Shown: piece by piece, positions 27,956 through 36,905 of the stretch
Numbering within the stretch: the stretch's first letter is position 1
Layout: each line of letters begins with the position of its first letter
Source: CAYJAY01 sp964368445
Lineage (GTDB): Bacteria > Bacillota > Clostridia > Oscillospirales > Ruminococcaceae
Reading direction: 5' to 3'
Assembly (NCBI GenBank): GCA_964368445.1
Contig: CAYJAY010000008.1
Coordinates: 9,357 to 73,356 of the forward strand
DNA: 64,000 nucleotides
Position numbers and translations under genes: made by a program
The notes under the pieces: generated by a model
Told to the model about the DNA's origin: nothing
The model's database searches: none
What the model saw: only the letters and a program-made list of their open reading frames with translations

Positions 27956-29080
27956 ATGATATATCTTGACAACGCGGCGACGACAAGGGTTTCAAAACAG
28001 GTTTTATTTGAGATAACAAGGGTTCTCGAAGAGGTTTTTGGAAACCCCAGTGCGTTATATTCAAAGGGAATTAAGGCGGAACAAGAGCTTTTTTGCGCTA
28101 GAAAAACGATATCGGAAACTCTTGGGTGTGAACCGTCGGAACTTTATTTTACGGCGAGCGGCACCGAAGCCAACAACATTGCGATTCTCGGAGCAGTGGA
28201 AGCACGTGCTGCGTGGGCAAACGAGGTTGTTGTGTCGGCGTTTGAACATCCAAGCGTTCAAAACACCGCAAGAGAACTTAAGGCGAAAGGTTTTTTGGTT
28301 CGCGAAGTAAAGCCGAAAAACGGAATAATAGATGTGCAGGAGGTCGCAAGCCTTGTTAATTCGAAAACTGCGCTTGTGTCGGTCATGCGGGTTAACAATG
28401 AAACGGGAGCGATTTCGGACATCGAAACGCTTGCTAAGTTAGTTAAAGAAACCAACAAACGAACGGCGGTACATTGCGATAATATCCAGGGTTTTTTGAA
28501 ATGTGACCTGCCTTTAAAAGACAAAAACATCGACAGCGTTTCGATAAGCGGCCATAAAGTAGGAGCCCCAAAAGGAATAGGAGCGTTGTATTTAAGAAAA
28601 GGTTTTAACATAAAGCCTATAATGTTTGGCGGTGGTCAGGAAAAAGGAATTAGAAGCGGAACGGAAAACGTTGCGTTTGCGGTTGGGTTTGCGAAAGCGG
28701 TTGAGATTTTTGACAGACAAAAATCCTTTGAAAACGCTATAAAGTTAAAACAGCTTGCGAACGAAAGCCTTGCAAAACTATCCGATGTTAAAATCCATTC
28801 TCCAAAACAAAGTTCACCATATATTTTAAACTTTTCGGTGGTTGGATATAACTCGGAAACACTAATTCACTTTTTGGAACAAAGCGAAATATATGTATCG
28901 GGCGGGTCGGCGTGTTCTAAAGGAAAGCGCAGCCACACTTTAACCGCGCTTGGAACGCTAGACAAAGAGATAGATTCGGCGCTTAGGGTGAGTTTTTGCG
29001 ACAAGACGACAACAACCGACGTCGAAAGGCTTGTAGAGGAAATAAGAAAAGCACAACAAAGTTTGATGAGGAAGAAATAA
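27956..29080 (+). CDS. Cysteine desulfurase, NifZ-like partner of ThiI
   Basis: 374-residue PLP-dependent cysteine desulfurase. It starts MIYLDNAATTRVSKQVL; the cofactor lysine is in VSISGHKVGAPKGIGALYL, and the persulfide cysteine in YVSGGSACSKGKRSHTL. ATG 27956 follows GGAGAG; a TTG 18 bases upstream has no ribosome binding site. Only 7 bp separate it from thiI. In Bacillus the desulfurase NifZ next to ThiI donates sulfur for 4-thiouridine, and the same role is inferred here. It differs throughout from the other desulfurase at 14634. Confidence 0.92.
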   Translation: MIYLDNAATTRVSKQVLFEITRVLEEVFGNPSALYSKGIKAEQELFCARKTISETLGCEPSELYFTASGTEANNIAILGAVEARAAWANEVVVSAFEHPSVQNTARELKAKGFLVREVKPKNGIIDVQEVASLVNSKTALVSVMRVNNETGAISDIETLAKLVKETNKRTAVHCDNIQGFLKCDLPLKDKNIDSVSISGHKVGAPKGIGALYLRKGFNIKPIMFGGGQEKGIRSGTENVAFAVGFAKAVEIFDRQKSFENAIKLKQLANESLAKLSDVKIHSPKQSSPYILNFSVVGYNSETLIHFLEQSEIYVSGGSACSKGKRSHTLTALGTLDKEIDSALRVSFCDKTTTTDVERLVEEIRKAQQSLMRKK

Positions 29081-29087
29081 CATAAAA

Positions 29088-30272
29088 ATGAACGAAATAC
29101 TTTTAGCGAAATATGGAGAAATCGCCCTTAAAGGATTAAATAAAAGCAGTTTTGAATCGGCACTTTTAAAGACTATTCGAAAAAGAATGGCGGAATGTGG
29201 CGAGTTTAAGGTATACAAAGCTCAATCGACTATATATATAGAACCTAAAAATGACGACTGTGATATAGACAAAGCTTGCGAAAATCTCAAAAGAATATTT
29301 GGTATATCCGCTATTAATCGCGCGCTTATAGTCGAAAAAGATTTCGACAAGATCTGCGAAGGCGCCGTTTCATATCTTGCGGACAACCTTAAAAACGCAA
29401 AAACGTTTAAAGTTTCGGCAAAACGTGCCGATAAAAAATTTCCGCTTGACTCGATGGAGCTTGCAAAACGGTTAGGTGGACACATCCTTTCAAAGTTTCC
29501 GCATTTAAAAGTATCGGTTAAAGAGCCACAGCTTAACGTTGTTGTCGAGGTGCGAGATTTTGCCGCATATATACACAGCGGAAAGATAGATGCGGCAGGA
29601 GGTATGCCGACAGGAAGTTCGGGACGAGGGATGCTTATGCTGTCAGGGGGGATAGACAGTCCTGTTGCGGGATACATGATGGCAAAACGTGGACTCGATC
29701 TTTGCGGTATACATTTTATGTCGCCGCCCTACACAAGTGAGAGGGCGTTTCAAAAGGTTAAGACGCTTGCCGGTAAAATATCGCTTTACACAGGTACATT
29801 CGCGCTTATTTCTGTACCTTTTACAGAAATTCAACTCGAAATCGGCAAAAAATGCCCTGAAGAATTGTTTACAATATTAATGAGACGTTCGATGGTCAGA
29901 ATAGCTAACATAGTTGCCGAAAAAGAGTTTTGCAAAACGGTTATAACAGGGGAAAGCCTAGCACAGGTTGCGTCGCAAACCCTTATGGCGATAGCGTGTA
30001 CAGACGAGGCGGCCAAATTTCCGATTCTTCGTCCGCTAATAGGCATGGACAAAACCGAGATAGTAGACATAGCGCGAAAGATAGACACGTTTGAAACGTC
30101 TATTCTGCCGTTCGAGGATTGTTGCACCGTGTTCACACCAAAACATCCAAAGACAAAACCTAAACTTCAAGATGTTTTGGAAGCGGAAAAGCTTTATGAT
30201 TTTGAAACGCTGGAACAAGCGGCAGCTAGCCAGGTTAAAATCGACATGTTTCACTTTTCTAATGTAGATTAA
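29088..30272 (+). CDS. thiI: tRNA 4-thiouridine synthetase ThiI (no rhodanese domain)
   Basis: 394 residues, the short form with ferredoxin-like, THUMP (about 60-165) and PP-loop domains. The start MNEILLAKYGEIALKGLNK is diagnostic; MLSGGIDSPVAGYMMAKRG binds ATP; the FEDCCTVFTPKHPKTKP segment holds the conserved Cys pair region. The enterobacterial rhodanese extension is absent, as in Bacillus where a dedicated desulfurase passes sulfur directly. It thiolates U8 of tRNA; a role in thiamin thiazole synthesis is not implied. Confidence 0.95.
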   Translation: MNEILLAKYGEIALKGLNKSSFESALLKTIRKRMAECGEFKVYKAQSTIYIEPKNDDCDIDKACENLKRIFGISAINRALIVEKDFDKICEGAVSYLADNLKNAKTFKVSAKRADKKFPLDSMELAKRLGGHILSKFPHLKVSVKEPQLNVVVEVRDFAAYIHSGKIDAAGGMPTGSSGRGMLMLSGGIDSPVAGYMMAKRGLDLCGIHFMSPPYTSERAFQKVKTLAGKISLYTGTFALISVPFTEIQLEIGKKCPEELFTILMRRSMVRIANIVAEKEFCKTVITGESLAQVASQTLMAIACTDEAAKFPILRPLIGMDKTEIVDIARKIDTFETSILPFEDCCTVFTPKHPKTKPKLQDVLEAEKLYDFETLEQAAASQVKIDMFHFSNVD

Positions 30273-30298
30273 GATATAACGGCAAAGGAATTAGTTTT

Positions 30299-33200
30299 AT
30301 GAGAGCAGAGATAATTTCGGTAGGTAACGAGCTTTTAAAGGGTTACACTCAAAACACAAACGCAACTTTTTTATCCAAACGTCTGTCGGATATGGGGTTC
30401 GAGGTACACCGACATTCGGCGGTGTTAGATAGCCGCGAGGATATCCATGAAGCTGTGGGGCTTGCGGTTGGAAGAAGCCACATAATTATCTTCACGGGGG
30501 GACTAGGTCCTACCGACGACGACATGACAAAAGAATCGGTGGCCGAAGTTTTGGGTCTTCAACTTATACATAACGAAGCGATTGCAAAAGCGATTGCGGA
30601 TTACTTTAATTCGCGCGGCGCAAAGATGACCGACAACAACTTAAAACAAGCGATGATTATAGAAGGAAGCGAACCGGTTTTTAATGCACACGGAACAGCT
30701 CCCGGAATTTTCTTGCGTCGCGGAAACCAAGCTATTATTCTTATGCCGGGGCCACCAAACGAACTTGAACCGATGTTTGACAACGAGGTAGCTCCACAGC
30801 TTGAACTGTTTATCGAAGAGCGAGTAGCCTCGCGTGAACTTCGTATCTTTGGTATCGGCGAATCTGCGCTTGAAGAGAAAATCAAACATCTTTTATACGC
30901 CGAAAACCCAAGGGCGGCTTTGTATGCCGGCACGGGAGAGGTTAGCGTTCGCATCTCGGCATATGCCGACGAGATAGCGATAGCCCAGCTTATGTGTAAC
31001 GAACATGCGCAAAAAATCCGCAATATTGTAGGTGAACATATATATTCGGACGACGGAAGCAAGATGAACAAAGCGGTGGTTGAAACGCTTAAACGCGTTG
31101 GTGCTAAAGTTGCGGTTGCCGAAAGTTGCACAGGCGGACTTTTGGCGTCGGAACTCACCGAAATTGCTGGAGTGTCCGATGTGTTTGAATTTGGCGTAGT
31201 GTCATATGCCGATTGGGTTAAACATATGATGCTTGACGTCGAACGTTCGATACTTTCCGACTATAGCGCTGTAAGTTCGGTGACGGCGGCAGAGATGGCA
31301 AAAGGCGCGATGAAAAACGCAAAATCCGACATAGGCGTTGGAATAACGGGACTTGCAGGCCCTACTGCCTCGGGATATTTTAACAAAACTATCGGCACGG
31401 TTTACATTGCAATCTGCGACCACGACGGGGTTGTTGTCAAAGAGTTTAGATTCGGGACAGCAAGAACAAGGGAATTTGTACGCGAGATGGCGGTTAAAAG
31501 CGCTCTTGACATGTTAAGACGTTTTGTCACAAATCTCGAGGTAGAAGGCTCGAGAGAATTTAGGCTAGGAGAGATAGCCGACCTTGACAACCCGGGACGA
31601 CCGAAACTTAAAGTAAGTTCAAAAACCACAAGGGCTTTTGTTTCTGTGGTCGCAATAGCTGTTGCGGCGGGGTCGCTTTATTTTGGTGGCTCGTCTGCTT
31701 ATGACTATTTCAGAGGGAGCGTTTACAATTCGGTCGAGGTTACATATAACGAAGCGGCACAAAACAACAACACGGTGCAAGGGTTAACACAACTTAAACA
31801 GACTAACCAAGACACGGTAGGTTGGCTTAAACTCGGCGATGAAACGATTAACACCGTTGTCGTGTCCGCCACCGATAATGAATATTATTTTGAACACGAT
31901 TTTGGAAAATCGCGAAACAACCTTGGATGTCCGTTTTTGGATAGCGGTATAACAAACCCGGATATAGCAGACAACAATGTTATATACGGGACAAGCGTAA
32001 ACGAGAGCTTGATGTTTGGGCCTTTGCTCGAGATGACCGACCGTGAATATGCGACAGAAAACATGATTGTCGATTTTGAGACATTAAACGGAGAAACACA
32101 GTATAAAGTTGTGTCTGTTTACTATGCAAACACAAACGAGGCTTTGGGCGAGGTTCAAAATTTTGCGAAATCTGATTTTGAAGACAACAATGAACTATCC
32201 GACTTTGTAGTGGATTTTAAGATGAGATCACTTTTAAACATAGAAGTAGACATTCAAACGGGGGACAGGTTTTTGACGTTTGCAACCCCTGTCGACAACT
32301 GGGACGGCGCGTATTTTGTAGTTGTAGCACGTGCAGTTCGCCCCGGCGAGGTCGTTTTGGTTATGCCGGACGCGATTCAACGAAACGCCGCGCCGCTTTA
32401 CCCCGACGAATGGCACAGGATAAACGAGACTACATCGGCGGTTAACGTGCCGATTGAACAGGATAAATGGAGAAACTGGTTGGCGCAAAACGACCCCAAC
32501 TTCTCGGTCACGGTGGAGTTTTCCGAGATGCCGTTGATAGATTCCCCGAATCCGCTTGAGTCAAACGTTCCGAACTATCTTGAACAAGGAACCGTTCCCG
32601 CTCAAACCTCACAGTCGTTTAACAACGCAACGTCCACCACGATCTCGATTACCAACAGCCTAACGGGCGAAGTTGTGACCAACACGCCGCTCGAGATTGT
32701 AAGCATGATTGTTGAAGCCGAGATTGGCTCAGCCCTTTCGGTCGAGGCGATTAAGGCACAAGCAGTCGCGACAACGACATACCTTAAATATATGTTAAGA
32801 ACCGAAACCGCGCCGTCGTTCCCGGCGGAAGAGGCGTCGAATACCGTTCGCGAAAACGTTGAAGAGGTTATCGATACCGCGATGTATTTTAACGGAAACA
32901 TAATCTTCTCGCCTTATTGCGCTTTGGTAGCGCAGGGGACACAGTATGCAACCAATGTGTTTGGAATCGACCTTCCGTTTTTAAGCGAAACAGAGAGCGC
33001 CCACGACACGTTGTCACAGTCGTTCAACTATCAGTATACCTTTACGGTAGACCAGATGAGGGCAACCCTTGAACAGGAGTTTAACGTGACGTTGTCGGAA
33101 GATCCGTCAAAATGGATACAGTTTGTTTCGCTCAACCCCTATGGATATGTTAACCGAGCCTCGATAGACGGCGTAGTCAACATTTCGGGAACCGAACTAA

Positions 33201-33409
33201 GAGAAGCCCTTGACCTTCGTTCAAGCGCAATAGAGTTTGTGTATGACGCCGCAACATCTAGCTTCAACTTGACGACGGCGGGCTATGGACACGGCGTAGG
33301 AATGAGCCAATACGGAGCGCACTACTACGCACAAGTAGAGGATTGGGATTATATAGACATTCTCGAACACTACTATCTTGGCATCGAGCTTGGCGGAGCC
33401 GAGTGGTAG
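30299..33409 (+). CDS. Fusion protein: CinA - transmembrane helix - inactive sortase-like domain - SpoIID domain
   Basis: A single open frame of 1036 codons. Residues 1-415 are a complete CinA: MoCF-like domain with VGNELLKGYTQNTNATFL and GGLGPTDDDMTKE, then the NMN amidohydrolase domain with VAESCTGGLLASELTE and GVGITGLAGP. A linker and one transmembrane helix (about 446-465, AFVSVVAIAVAAGSLYFGG) follow. Residues 490-690 match class B sortases (NQDTVGWLKL, NNVIYG, MFGPLLEM, YKVVSVYY, FVVVARAVR), but the catalytic His is Thr565 and the catalytic Cys is Pro664; only Arg678 remains. Residues 780-1036 are SpoIID/LytB-like, with likely catalytic Glu808 (EAEIG) and the GHGVGMSQYGA signature at 997-1007. 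Topology should place CinA inside and the rest outside. AAAGGA sits 9 bases before the ATG. Domain calls are confident; the function of the combination is unknown. Confidence 0.85.
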   Translation: MRAEIISVGNELLKGYTQNTNATFLSKRLSDMGFEVHRHSAVLDSREDIHEAVGLAVGRSHIIIFTGGLGPTDDDMTKESVAEVLGLQLIHNEAIAKAIADYFNSRGAKMTDNNLKQAMIIEGSEPVFNAHGTAPGIFLRRGNQAIILMPGPPNELEPMFDNEVAPQLELFIEERVASRELRIFGIGESALEEKIKHLLYAENPRAALYAGTGEVSVRISAYADEIAIAQLMCNEHAQKIRNIVGEHIYSDDGSKMNKAVVETLKRVGAKVAVAESCTGGLLASELTEIAGVSDVFEFGVVSYADWVKHMMLDVERSILSDYSAVSSVTAAEMAKGAMKNAKSDIGVGITGLAGPTASGYFNKTIGTVYIAICDHDGVVVKEFRFGTARTREFVREMAVKSALDMLRRFVTNLEVEGSREFRLGEIADLDNPGRPKLKVSSKTTRAFVSVVAIAVAAGSLYFGGSSAYDYFRGSVYNSVEVTYNEAAQNNNTVQGLTQLKQTNQDTVGWLKLGDETINTVVVSATDNEYYFEHDFGKSRNNLGCPFLDSGITNPDIADNNVIYGTSVNESLMFGPLLEMTDREYATENMIVDFETLNGETQYKVVSVYYANTNEALGEVQNFAKSDFEDNNELSDFVVDFKMRSLLNIEVDIQTGDRFLTFATPVDNWDGAYFVVVARAVRPGEVVLVMPDAIQRNAAPLYPDEWHRINETTSAVNVPIEQDKWRNWLAQNDPNFSVTVEFSEMPLIDSPNPLESNVPNYLEQGTVPAQTSQSFNNATSTTISITNSLTGEVVTNTPLEIVSMIVEAEIGSALSVEAIKAQAVATTTYLKYMLRTETAPSFPAEEASNTVRENVEEVIDTAMYFNGNIIFSPYCALVAQGTQYATNVFGIDLPFLSETESAHDTLSQSFNYQYTFTVDQMRATLEQEFNVTLSEDPSKWIQFVSLNPYGYVNRASIDGVVNISGTELREALDLRSSAIEFVYDAATSSFNLTTAGYGHGVGMSQYGAHYYAQVEDWDYIDILEHYYLGIELGGAEW

Positions 33410-33481
33410 AAAAAAATTAATAAACAGTTTGTTTATAGATAAATATTTTATGCTAAACTAAAGTTACAGTTAAAGGAAGAT

Positions 33482-34063
33482 ATGGAACAGATAACGTTTT
33501 CTAACGAAACTATCGGCTTCGATTCGTTGCCGGCTATAAAAACGGTGTACTATCCCCAGGCAATCGACGGGTTTAAACCGTATTCCTACGCGCGCCTTGT
33601 GTATGTTAAGGGAAAAGGGCTGTCGGTCGATTTCCTCGCATTTGAAAGAGACCCCGTCGTGACGCCAAACGTTATGGACGGAAGCGCGGTTGCGGTGTCG
33701 TTCAACTTTAGCCCACAAACCGAACAAAAAGTTTTGGTGGTGGTTTTAAATTCAAAAGGACAAAACGAGGTATATCTTTCAAACAAAAGCGACCAAGTCG
33801 AAAGCAAGCTTTCTAATACGGTTTCGTGCGAGTGTTACGCCGGAGACGACGAACAAGGCTGGTATTTTGGGACAAGGTTTATTATTCCCGAACAGCTTAT
33901 AAAAGAACATTTCGATGTAAAGCTTAACCAAGGAGATGTTATTAAAGGCAACGTGTACAAATTCCAAAAAAGCGGAAGCAACCGACATTTTGGTTCGGCG
34001 GCAAACATAGGCGACAGTTTTATTTTTACGACAGAAGGTCTTTTGGAGTTTTTACTGTTGTGA
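33482..34063 (+). CDS. Carbohydrate-binding family 9-like protein
   Basis: 193 residues, no signal peptide, probably all beta. The order of segments matches CBM9-like proteins of uncharacterised type: YARLVYVKGKGLSVDFLAFE, the GSAVAVSFNFSPQ strand pair, VVVLNSKGQNEVYL, GWYFGTRFIIPEQLI, and the closing GNVYKFQKSGSNRHFGSA with FIFTTEGLLEFLLL. These proteins usually bind sugars or are found near glycoside genes; its ligand is unknown. AAAGGAAGAT precedes the ATG. It lies 72 bp after the CinA fusion and could be co-transcribed. Confidence 0.55.
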   Translation: MEQITFSNETIGFDSLPAIKTVYYPQAIDGFKPYSYARLVYVKGKGLSVDFLAFERDPVVTPNVMDGSAVAVSFNFSPQTEQKVLVVVLNSKGQNEVYLSNKSDQVESKLSNTVSCECYAGDDEQGWYFGTRFIIPEQLIKEHFDVKLNQGDVIKGNVYKFQKSGSNRHFGSAANIGDSFIFTTEGLLEFLLL

Positions 34064-34171
34064 AAATGCTACATAAATAAAAAGGTCAACCATAAGAACA
34101 CGGATTGCTGTGCTTGTTATATTTTTCAATCTATCATTCACCCATTTTCTTAAACGAAAGGAACGAAAAAA

Positions 34172-34294
34172 ATGAAATATGTTATTTTGATTATCTCGAT
34201 AGTCACGTTTTTGGCGGTGACTACAGACAGGTTATATTGCTTCTTAAGTAAGAACATACATAGGTACATCACAATAAAAGGCAATAATTTCTAA
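34172..34294 (+). CDS. Small single-helix membrane protein (40 aa)
   Basis: Forty codons from ATG 34172 to TAA 34292-34294, with GAAAGGAACG upstream. The product starts MKYVILIISIVTFLAVTT, one hydrophobic helix, followed by a basic tail. It is not recognised as any family. Support is the ribosome binding site and the clear membrane helix; it could still be a chance ORF. The rest of the 334-bp gap (34064-34397) shows no other gene. Confidence 0.4.
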   Translation: MKYVILIISIVTFLAVTTDRLYCFLSKNIHRYITIKGNNF

Positions 34295-34397
34295 GAATAG
34301 TTAGCTTAGAAATCGGACATAATATAATCAACCGATAGAAAAGCGCAAGCAAAAATGTTTGCCGTCGGTACTATCCAAATAAAAGGAGTGATTTGTT

Positions 34398-34625
34398 ATG
34401 CCCGGAAGAAAAAACACATGTATAAAATGCAACGTTTCAAGTTGTAGAAACATTTGTGACAGCGAAAATTATTGTTCTTTGGACACAATAACAATCGGTA
34501 CACATGAGAACCATGCAAGGATGAACCAATGCACAGATTGTCTGTCCTACAGCAACAAAAATAGCGCCGAACAGTCTTATGCGGTCGCAAAAGAAAAAGC
34601 AGAGCTGCAAGGATTTTTTAGCTAG
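34398..34625 (+). CDS. DUF1540 cysteine-rich small protein
   Basis: 75 residues. CIKCNVSSCRNICDSENYC, then SLDTITIG and a later QCTDCLSY, fit the DUF1540 pattern of spaced cysteines, probably metal-binding. Members are common in Clostridia, often abundant, and of unknown function. AAAGGAGTG lies 9 bases before the ATG. A terminator follows at 34651. Confidence 0.8.
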   Translation: MPGRKNTCIKCNVSSCRNICDSENYCSLDTITIGTHENHARMNQCTDCLSYSNKNSAEQSYAVAKEKAELQGFFS

Positions 34626-34650
34626 AACAAAACCAAAAATAAATCGCATA

Positions 34651-34697
34651 AAAAATACACACGGTATTTATTTAATAATACAGTGTGTATTTTTTTG
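34651..34697. terminator. Terminator between DUF1540 gene and SGNH gene
   Basis: AAAAATACACAC at 34651-34662 pairs with GTGTGTATTTTTTT at 34684-34697, with an inner GTATT/AATAC stem. A T-run follows on the plus strand; the matching A-run lets it work on the minus strand too, where the polysaccharide cluster ends. Confidence 0.8.
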
Positions 34698-34719
34698 CTG
34701 TATAACATCTTTGCGCAAT

Positions 34720-35796
34720 CTAAATGTCTCTGTTTTTTAGAAGAGTTTCAAAATCATAGTTTGAATAGAACTGTTCAGCATCGTTTAAAATTTGTTTATA
34801 GTTGTGTTCAGTCAAAAGATAGGTCTCTTTAGTGAATTCATTAGCCATAAACGAATTAATATCGGGGCTATAGTGAACTGTGTCTATGTATTTACCAAAA
34901 TCTGTGGTTATGCTTGTTTCCCCCATAAAGAAATATGTATTTATATTGGGTGCGCTTAAAAGCTGTTCGATAATAAATTCTTTGCGATCAAACCAATAAC
35001 TTATCGGGTATACCACCTTTACATCGTTCCACCATAGCACACAGTTTGGAGGAAAAAACACTATAAACTCAACATCGGGGTAGCTTTTTGCCAACCGCAA
35101 AATGCCGTCCTGTGCAACTTGTTCAATCAGTTGTTTTTCCTGTTCGTCAAACGTTATATCGGAAGAGGGGGTGGCGTTCCAAAGCACATACCGATTAAGG
35201 AACGCCTCGTCGTCAAAGACGGTGTCGTGCCAAAAGGAATAGTCGTCGAAATTTGGTGTCGTTTCTCCTTGCGAGGTATATTCCAAAACCCCCAAAGTGT
35301 AATCGGCGAAGATCTCTTTATTTAATAGATAGTTGGTGTCGTTAAATAGGTTGTTGTCGTAAAGATATTTCGGTTGGTCAAATTCGGCATAATCGGCGCC
35401 GGATTTCAAAAACATATTAGAATTAAGATTAAACACAACGGTGTCAAGATTTGGATTTGTTTCCAAAGCGGTTTCAACAAGGCTTAGAGTTTCGTATCCT
35501 GTGGCTCCTTTTAATGGAAGTTTGACGGCGTTTTGCTTGTTAAACAGCTGTTCAAACTGAGAGGTTAGAAAGTTTTCCGTGACACTTGAACCTGTTATAA
35601 GCAACTCATAGTCAAAGTTTTTTGCTATGCCATAGCTTATCTGTCGTTGCATATTGTCCGGCATAGGATATTCCAAAGCCTTTAAAGGTTGGTGATATTG
35701 GAAAAAAGGGTCGATGATAAATGTTATTGCAGAGAAAAGGACAAGTGTTGTAAAAAGCAAAATTAATGTCACAATACTCCAAGTTTTATATGTCAT
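34720..35796 (-). CDS. SGNH-like O-acetyltransferase partner protein (paralogue 1)
   Basis: 358 residues with one N-terminal membrane helix (about 5-27) and an outside domain. LLITGSSVTENF resembles the GxS nucleophile block, and DTVHYSPDIN near the C-terminus resembles the DxxH block of SGNH/GDSL hydrolases such as AlgJ, AlgX or DltD relatives. It is closely similar in order and length to the next gene (IDPFFQYHQPL, YPMPDNMQRQISYGIAKNFDY). The MBOAT gene directly upstream points to O-acetylation of a surface polymer. ATG 35796 is chosen by AAAAGGA 7 bases upstream. The family assignment is from motifs and context, so catalysis is not certain. Confidence 0.6.
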   Translation of the reverse strand: MTYKTWSIVTLILLFTTLVLFSAITFIIDPFFQYHQPLKALEYPMPDNMQRQISYGIAKNFDYELLITGSSVTENFLTSQFEQLFNKQNAVKLPLKGATGYETLSLVETALETNPNLDTVVFNLNSNMFLKSGADYAEFDQPKYLYDNNLFNDTNYLLNKEIFADYTLGVLEYTSQGETTPNFDDYSFWHDTVFDDEAFLNRYVLWNATPSSDITFDEQEKQLIEQVAQDGILRLAKSYPDVEFIVFFPPNCVLWWNDVKVVYPISYWFDRKEFIIEQLLSAPNINTYFFMGETSITTDFGKYIDTVHYSPDINSFMANEFTKETYLLTEHNYKQILNDAEQFYSNYDFETLLKNRDI

Positions 35797-35817
35797 TCTG
35801 ATTCCTTTTAAAGTCAA

Positions 35818-36882
35818 TTAGTTTAACAAAGTTGAATAATTATAGTTTAAATAGAACTGTTCGGTTTGTTCTAAAACTTCAATATAGTTTTCGTTGGTTA
35901 ATAAGTAGGTATCTTGCGCCAAGTGTTCGGTTAACAAGGAGGCTATTTTGGGGCTATAGTGTGTTGCATCTGCATAGTTATTGTAATCTGTTGTGATGTC
36001 TGTTGCATTTTTAAAATAATAGGTTTTTATGTTGGGTTCGGTTAAAAGCAAAGATATGATGTATTTTTCAACATCGACCAAATAGCTTATAGGGTATTGT
36101 TGGCTGGAATAGTTCCACCACAAAGATGAATAAGCAGGAAAGAAAATGATAAATGTCACATGAGGGTTTTGTTTGGCGAGTTTTAATATTTCATTATTAA
36201 AGTTATAAGAAATTGTTTGTCTTAGCTGTTCGGTTAAAACAAATTCGCTTGGATTTTCGATATTATTTTGTTTATAGGTGCTTAACAAAAGCTCTTGGTT
36301 AAACTCAGAATCGCTTGACCATGCAGAGTAGCTATCAAATGTATCAGAAGGTTTACCTTGTGATGTGTTGTCTAAAACACGCAAGGAGTGGTTGAAAAAA
36401 ACTTCTTTGTTTAAAAAATAGTTAACATCGTTTAGAAAGTTTTCATCATATAAATATTCGGGATGGTCGACCATTGTTAACATAGCATAAGGATCAAAAT
36501 ACATATGCATGTCAAGGCTGCGAACTACAGTGTCTAAGTTGGGGTTGTGTTCAATTGCTTTTTCAATAAGATTATTAAGTTCGTTATCGCTTGCTCCCGC
36601 AAGGGGAACTTTAACAGATTTTTTGCCAAAGACATCTTCAAGATCTGTTGTTTTAAAATTATGTGTTAAACTAGTTCCGGTTAAAAGAAGTTGATAATCA
36701 AAATTTTTTACAATTCCATAACTTATATGCCGTTGCATATCATTAGGCAATGGATATGATAAATCTGTTAGTGGCTTGTGATATTGGAAAAAAGGGTCGA
36801 TAACAACGGTGACAAAGGCGAATGCGAAAAGTGCGATGAACAAGACAGCAAGTGTCACCACTGCCCATTTTTTGTGTGACAT
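35818..36882 (-). CDS. SGNH-like O-acetyltransferase partner protein (paralogue 2)
   Basis: 354 residues and a paralogue of the downstream gene. It shares the N-terminal helix, VIDPFFQYHKPL, YPLPNDMQRHISYGIVKNFDY, the LLTGTSLTHNF nucleophile-like block (Thr before Ser here) and DATHYSPKIASLL at the C-terminus. Between these blocks the two proteins differ substantially, so duplication is not recent or each has its own acceptor. It lies 21 bp upstream of paralogue 1 and 23 bp after the MBOAT gene, all one unit. The ribosome binding site AAAGGGGGA is 13 bases from the ATG. Confidence 0.6.
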   Translation of the reverse strand: MSHKKWAVVTLAVLFIALFAFAFVTVVIDPFFQYHKPLTDLSYPLPNDMQRHISYGIVKNFDYQLLLTGTSLTHNFKTTDLEDVFGKKSVKVPLAGASDNELNNLIEKAIEHNPNLDTVVRSLDMHMYFDPYAMLTMVDHPEYLYDENFLNDVNYFLNKEVFFNHSLRVLDNTSQGKPSDTFDSYSAWSSDSEFNQELLLSTYKQNNIENPSEFVLTEQLRQTISYNFNNEILKLAKQNPHVTFIIFFPAYSSLWWNYSSQQYPISYLVDVEKYIISLLLTEPNIKTYYFKNATDITTDYNNYADATHYSPKIASLLTEHLAQDTYLLTNENYIEVLEQTEQFYLNYNYSTLLN

Positions 36883-36905
36883 GGGTAAAACAATATCCCC
36901 CTTTC

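Noticed and set aside
30299..33409. Fusion as a sequencing frameshift joining two genes
   Set aside because: CinA to SpoIID is one frame over 1036 codons with a natural-looking linker; no second start with a ribosome binding site was seen around the junction. An assembly error cannot be excluded from sequence alone.
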